A stretch of 64,000 nt of DNA from an uncultured Rhodospirillaceae bacterium (GTDB taxonomy: Bacteria > Pseudomonadota > Alphaproteobacteria > Rhodospirillales > Casp-alpha2): NCBI GenBank assembly GCA_913030825.1, contig CAJWCU010000008.1, forward strand, positions 62,001 to 126,000, read 5' to 3'. The notes under the pieces were generated by a model that worked only from the letters and a program-made list of their open reading frames with translations, was not told the DNA's origin and did not search any database. Made by a program: the position numbers and the translations under genes. Positions 60,051 to 64,000 of this stretch are shown one piece after another. Positions within the stretch are counted from its first letter, which is position 1. Each line of letters begins with the position of its first letter.

Positions 60051-60141
60051 CGATCCGCCGCTTAACCCCTACGACGTTTGCCAAATATGACCGCACCCAC
60101 GCCCGGGTCCGCCGGGACAGCCTAAGAAATTGGATAATTAA

Positions 60142-61149
60142 ATGACATCTTTGGAATCGACCGCCACGCCCGGGATCGATGCGGCCCATCAGGTGCCCGA
60201 CGTTACCGTTTCCGTGCGCCAAACCTTCGGTATCGACAGCGACATGGAAGTTCCCGCCTTCTCCGAGGCCGAGGAACACGTGCCGGAACGGGACGACACC
60301 TATCGCTTCGACCGGGAAACGACCCTGGCCATCCTGGCCGGGTTCGCCCACAACCGGCGGGTCATGATCCAGGGCTATCACGGCACTGGCAAGTCGACCC
60401 ATATCGAACAGGTCGCGTCACGCCTCAACTGGCCCTGCGTCCGCGTCAACCTGGACAGCCACATTTCGCGTATCGATCTGGTCGGTAAGGACGCCATCGT
60501 CCTGCGCGACGGCAAGCAGGTCACTGAATTCCGCGAAGGCATCCTGCCCTGGGCGCTGCGCAATCCGACGGCCCTGGTGTTCGACGAATACGACGCCGGC
60601 CGCCCGGACGTGATGTTCGTGATCCAGCGTGTTCTGGAAGTCGACGGCAAGCTGACCTTGCTGGACCAGAATCAAGTCATCAAGCCGCACCCGTATTTCC
60701 GCCTGTTCTCGACCGCCAACACGGTCGGTCTGGGCGACACCACGGGCCTCTATCACGGCACCCAGCAGATCAACCAGGGCCAGATGGACCGCTGGAGCAT
60801 CGTTACGACGCTCAACTACCTGCCGCATGACGAAGAGGTCGAGATCGTTCTCGCCAAATCGCCGAGCTACGCCGGCAAGGAAGGCAAGGACACGGTCAAC
60901 GCCATGGTCGAACTGGCCGATCTGACGCGTGCCGGGTTCATGAACGGCGACATTTCAACGGTCATGTCGCCGCGTACGGTCATCACCTGGGCCGAGAACG
61001 CCCGCATCTTCAGCGACGTCGGTTATGCCTTCCGCGTGACCTTCCTGAACAAGTGCGACGAGATCGAACGCCCGGTCGTGGCCGAGTACTATCAGCGTTG
61101 CATGGGCGAGGAACTTCCCGATTCCGCCATGCGCGCGGTGTTGCAGTAG
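60142..61149 (+). CDS. cobS: Cobaltochelatase subunit CobS
   Basis: 335-residue AAA+ ATPase that, with CobT and CobN, inserts cobalt into hydrogenobyrinic acid a,c-diamide in the aerobic cobalamin route. Walker A is GYHGTGKST near residues 76-84, Walker B is in [10 protein letters not shown], and [19 protein letters not shown] is a family signature. It is followed 71 bp downstream by cobT. CobN is not in the window. bluB at 28 kb belongs to the same pathway. Confidence 0.96.
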   Translation: MTSLESTATPGIDAAHQVPDVTVSVRQTFGIDSDMEVPAFSEAEEHVPERDDTYRFDRETTLAILAGFAHNRRVMIQGYHGTGKSTHIEQVASRLNWPCVRVNLDSHISRIDLVGKDAIVLRDGKQVTEFREGILPWALRNPTALVFDEYDAGRPDVMFVIQRVLEVDGKLTLLDQNQVIKPHPYFRLFSTANTVGLGDTTGLYHGTQQINQGQMDRWSIVTTLNYLPHDEEVEIVLAKSPSYAGKEGKDTVNAMVELADLTRAGFMNGDISTVMSPRTVITWAENARIFSDVGYAFRVTFLNKCDEIERPVVAEYYQRCMGEELPDSAMRAVLQ

Positions 61150-61220
61150 GCAGAAGAAAGACCCGGCACAGGCGCCCGCCCCACTCAAGGGATCGGGCGC
61201 CCGCCGGAACCTGGTGACTT

Positions 61221-63089
61221 ATGAGCCAATCTGAACGGCCGGCGGACCTTCTCAAGCGCGTGACCTCGGCGACGGTCAAGGCGATCGCCAACCGGCCCGA
61301 ATTGGAAGTCCACTTCCAAGCGTCGGGCGCCTCGGCGAGCGAGGGGTCGGTAAACCTGCCCGCCCCTTCCGGCCCGCCCAGCGCCGAAGGCATCACCAAG
61401 CTGCGGGGCGTTTCCGACGCCCTGGCCTTGCGCCTGCGCTTTCACGATGCCGACCTGCACCGGAAACTGGCCCCCGCCGGGCCGGACAGCCACGCCGTGT
61501 TCGAAGCATTGGAACAGGCACGCTGCGAAAGCATCGGCTCGCAACGCATGACCGGCGTCGCCGACAATCTGGATTTCCTGTTGGCGGAAAAATGCCGGGC
61601 CAAGGGCTATGGCGCCATCACCGAGCGGGACGAGGCCATGCTGCCGGAAATGCTCGGCCTGCTGGTCCGCGAACGCCTGCCGGGCCAGACCCTGCCGGCC
61701 GAGGCGACTCAGGTTCTCGACCTATGGCGCGATGAACTGAACAAAAAAGTCGGCACGCAGCTGGGCGAGCTGGAAAAGAACGCCCTGGACCAGGAAGCCT
61801 ACGCCAACCTGGTGCGCGAAATGATCGTCGCGTTGGACATGATGACCGACGCCCCGGCCCCGTCCGAACCGGAGAACCAACAGGATTCCGCCGAGGACGA
61901 CCCGGAACAGGGATCGGACGACAACCAGAACGCGGATTCCGACGTCGACACCGACGGCTCCATGTCGAGCGAGCAGGGCGAAGCGGAAATGTCGGAAGAC
62001 ATGGAATATTCCACCGAAGGCTTCGACGAGGACGTGATGTCCGGCGAAGGCGAGGAAGAGCCCGCCGGCCCGTCCGATTGGGATGAGAACTGGCCGCGCA
62101 ACTCGCCCGATGACCTAGCACTCTACAAGGCCTTCACCCAGGCCTACGACGAAGTCATCGAGGCCGAGGAACTCTGCGATTCCGAGGAACTGACCCGCCT
62201 GCGCGGACAATTGGATCAACAGTTGTCGCACCTGCAGGGCGTCGTTTCGCGCCTCGCCAACCGGCTACAGCGCAAATTGATGGCCAAACAGACCCGGTCC
62301 TGGGACTTCGATCTGGAGGAAGGCCTGCTGGACGCCGCGCGTCTGTCCCGCGTGGTCACCGACCCGCTGCATCCGCTGTCCTTCAAACAGGAACAGGACA
62401 CCGATTTCCGCGACACCACCGTTGCGTTGCTGATCGACAATTCCGGCTCCATGCGCGGGCGGCCGATCACCGTCGCGGCCATGAGCGCCGATATCCTGGC
62501 CCGCACCCTGGAACGCTGCGGCGTGAAGGTCGAAATCCTCGGCTTCACCACGCGGTCGTGGAAAGGCGGGCAATCGCGCGAAGACTGGGTCGAGAAAGGA
62601 AAGCCGAAAAACCCCGGCCGTCTCAACGACCTGCGCCATATCGTCTACAAGGCCGCCGACCTGCCCTGGCGCCGGGCCCGCAAGAATCTGGGTCTGATGC
62701 TGCGCGAGGGCCTGCTTAAGGAAAACATCGACGGCGAAGCGCTGATGTGGGCCCACAACCGCCTGCTCGCGCGCCCGGAACAACGCCGCATCCTGATGGT
62801 GATTTCCGACGGTGCCCCGGTCGATGACGCGACCCTGTCCGCGAACCCGGGCAATTACCTGGAAAAGCACCTGCGCGACGTCATCGAATTCATCGAGACG
62901 AAGTCCGACGTGGAACTGACCGCCATCGGGATCGGCCACGACGTGACGCGCTATTACCGCCGGGCCGTGACCATCGTCGACGCCGAAGAACTGGGCGGCA
63001 CCATGATGGCCAACCTCGCCGAGCTGTTCGATGAGGATACCCCCTCGGGCGGTGCCGGTCGGGCCCGCGGTCGCCGCGCCGCCGGCTGA
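61221..63089 (+). CDS. cobT: Cobaltochelatase subunit CobT
   Basis: 622-residue partner of CobS. The N-terminal part is helical. A strongly acidic region (about 210-295, rich in Glu/Asp) separates it from a C-terminal von Willebrand A-like domain whose MIDAS motif is LLIDNSGSM. This acidic linker plus MIDAS design is shared with magnesium chelatase subunit D. It lies with cobS in one operon and ends one base before the convergent VOC gene. Confidence 0.95.
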   Translation: MSQSERPADLLKRVTSATVKAIANRPELEVHFQASGASASEGSVNLPAPSGPPSAEGITKLRGVSDALALRLRFHDADLHRKLAPAGPDSHAVFEALEQARCESIGSQRMTGVADNLDFLLAEKCRAKGYGAITERDEAMLPEMLGLLVRERLPGQTLPAEATQVLDLWRDELNKKVGTQLGELEKNALDQEAYANLVREMIVALDMMTDAPAPSEPENQQDSAEDDPEQGSDDNQNADSDVDTDGSMSSEQGEAEMSEDMEYSTEGFDEDVMSGEGEEEPAGPSDWDENWPRNSPDDLALYKAFTQAYDEVIEAEELCDSEELTRLRGQLDQQLSHLQGVVSRLANRLQRKLMAKQTRSWDFDLEEGLLDAARLSRVVTDPLHPLSFKQEQDTDFRDTTVALLIDNSGSMRGRPITVAAMSADILARTLERCGVKVEILGFTTRSWKGGQSREDWVEKGKPKNPGRLNDLRHIVYKAADLPWRRARKNLGLMLREGLLKENIDGEALMWAHNRLLARPEQRRILMVISDGAPVDDATLSANPGNYLEKHLRDVIEFIETKSDVELTAIGIGHDVTRYYRRAVTIVDAEELGGTMMANLAELFDEDTPSGGAGRARGRRAAG

Positions 63090-63090
63090 T

Positions 63091-63999
63091 CTAGTCGCTG
63101 ATCATCAGATAACACCCAAGCCCGTCCTGCGCCCCGATCGCGAAGCCGCCATCGGCCCCATCCGACCGGCCCATCATCGTCACGCCGCGATCCGCGAAGA
63201 ACGCTCGGCTGGCCGCGACGTCGCGGCTGCGAAAGCCTAAGGCCGCGACAAAGGGCAGCGACGGCGCCACTGCGCCCGGAATGAGGCGGTCCAGGCCGGC
63301 CTCGGTCGTGAATCGCATGCGCCCCCGCGTCAGGTCGATCACCGCATCCTCGCCGTCCGTCCGCCAGGGCGTGCGGGTCAGGGCCGACAGCCGTGCCGCC
63401 GACGCCGCCGGGTCCTCGACACAGAACAACACCTGCGCAAGCCCGGTCAGACCGTTCTCCCGCGCGATATATCGGTCCTGCCACATGTGGTCCGGCGTGT
63501 GATGGGTCAGCACCTGCATGCGACCTTCGGGGAACGCCCCGAACTCGGGCCGAACCACGGAGAACGCAACCTCGGCGTCCGACCCGTCCGCCGCCTCGAC
63601 ATCACGGCGCAGGTGGACCATGGGATAAAGCGGCGTGCCTTGCCGTTGCAGCCGCGCATAATCCGCATCGGCGTCCGATACCGTACAGGCCACAAGATGG
63701 ACCCCTTCGTAGCGCGCCAGGTTGTCGGCGATGTTGCGCGAGACCGGCGTGTCCGTCCCCGGCACGGCACAGAGGAGTTCGATATAACCGCGTTCCAGCA
63801 TGGCCAGGCGGTTGGCCGATCCCTGAACCTGCCGTTCGCCGGTTTCCGGATCGCGATTGCCGTGCTCGGAATAGGGCGTGAGGACAAAACCCAGGCGTTC
63901 GAAGGCCGCCGACGCCCGGTCCATATCCGCCGTCATCCAGGCCACATGATCGAAGAAAACCTCGTCGCCCGTGGGCGTCTGCCGGTCGGGAAAATTCAT
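63091..63999 (-). CDS. VOC-fold (glyoxalase-like) protein
   Basis: 302 residues with two vicinal oxygen chelate modules. FDHVAWMTADMDRASAAFER begins the first (about 16-130), and GLAQVLFCVEDPAASAARL and FVAALGFRSRDVAASRAFF mark the second half. The family resembles Glyoxalase_3-type proteins, whose substrates are mostly unknown. The N-terminal His is conserved, but the other metal ligands cannot be assigned with certainty. The ATG at 63999 is one base from the window edge, so upstream context is missing. Confidence 0.82.
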   Translation of the reverse strand: MNFPDRQTPTGDEVFFDHVAWMTADMDRASAAFERLGFVLTPYSEHGNRDPETGERQVQGSANRLAMLERGYIELLCAVPGTDTPVSRNIADNLARYEGVHLVACTVSDADADYARLQRQGTPLYPMVHLRRDVEAADGSDAEVAFSVVRPEFGAFPEGRMQVLTHHTPDHMWQDRYIARENGLTGLAQVLFCVEDPAASAARLSALTRTPWRTDGEDAVIDLTRGRMRFTTEAGLDRLIPGAVAPSLPFVAALGFRSRDVAASRAFFADRGVTMMGRSDGADGGFAIGAQDGLGCYLMISD

Positions 64000-64000
64000 C

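Noticed and set aside
1-64000. CRISPR arrays, insertion sequences, rRNA genes, prophage or plasmid origins
   Set aside because: No regularly spaced repeats, transposase genes, rRNA signatures, phage structural genes or replication-initiation genes were seen on either strand.

Overview
The window reads as chromosomal DNA of a free-living alphaproteobacterium, most like a member of the Rhodospirillales or a related marine or saline lineage. The evidence is uniformly high GC with strong third-position bias, the secA / ppiC-argJ-mutT divergent block, aroK-aroB next to xerD, aerobic cobalamin genes (bluB, cobS, cobT), malyl-CoA lyase, TRAP transport and de novo glycine betaine synthesis. The genus cannot be fixed from sequence inspection alone. 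I saw no CRISPR array, rRNA operon, insertion sequence or prophage.

Layout. 1-3.9 kb: an aorABCD-type operon (minus strand) for an NAD-linked tungsten aldehyde oxidoreductase, divergent from an unassigned P-loop NTPase. 5.2-7.6 kb: metA (with Glu111, so predicted to use acetyl-CoA) and an MmgE/PrpD protein preceded by a GntR-type palindrome. 7.8-14.2 kb: an osmoadaptation block with a GH17-GT2 beta-glucan synthase fusion, glycine/sarcosine and sarcosine/dimethylglycine methyltransferases and a BCCT carrier. 14.2-16.9 kb: stress and metabolic genes (Hsp20, a 58-residue protein, PPK2, class II aldolase). 17-19.8 kb: serC-serA, which can supply serine and hence glycine for betaine synthesis.

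20-23.4 kb: the most unusual block, a tightly packed trio of a CheB-type methylesterase with a degraded receiver domain, a small-molecule kinase and a divergent enolase paralogue with altered active-site residues. 23.4-27.3 kb: a large cyclic-nucleotide-binding-domain protein, a small MarR-like regulator, a PycTM-like membrane protein and a guanidinium exporter gene behind a guanidine-II riboswitch with two ACGR-loop hairpins. 27.4-31.5 kb: a lower-GC hypothetical next to tRNA-Leu(UAA), bluB, a CinA-like protein, a 17-kDa-antigen-like protein, a second MarR-like regulator and a CPBP protease.

31.5-40.5 kb: housekeeping genes (mutT, argJ, ppiC, secA, a MAPEG protein, accA) and a PAS/degenerate GGDEF/EAL protein. 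40.7-49.8 kb: a carbon-acquisition region with malyl-CoA lyase, an unassigned PLP enzyme, a hydroxypyruvate/glyoxylate reductase, a TRAP transporter and an amidase. 49.8-58.8 kb: small membrane proteins, xerD (probably with a CTG start), a large secreted repeat-type protein with a 46-residue overlapping partner, aroK-aroB, a CorC-type protein, a CBS protein and a DUF2889 protein. 58.8-64 kb: a ribbon-helix-helix regulator, a J-domain protein, cobS-cobT and a VOC-fold protein.

Several starts were moved inward from the longest open frame using Shine-Dalgarno placement and family length. Three small genes shorter than 60 codons are added from direct reading (14778-14954, 53954-54094 and, tentatively, 25412-25543). 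Family assignments come from recognised motifs and have not been checked by database search.
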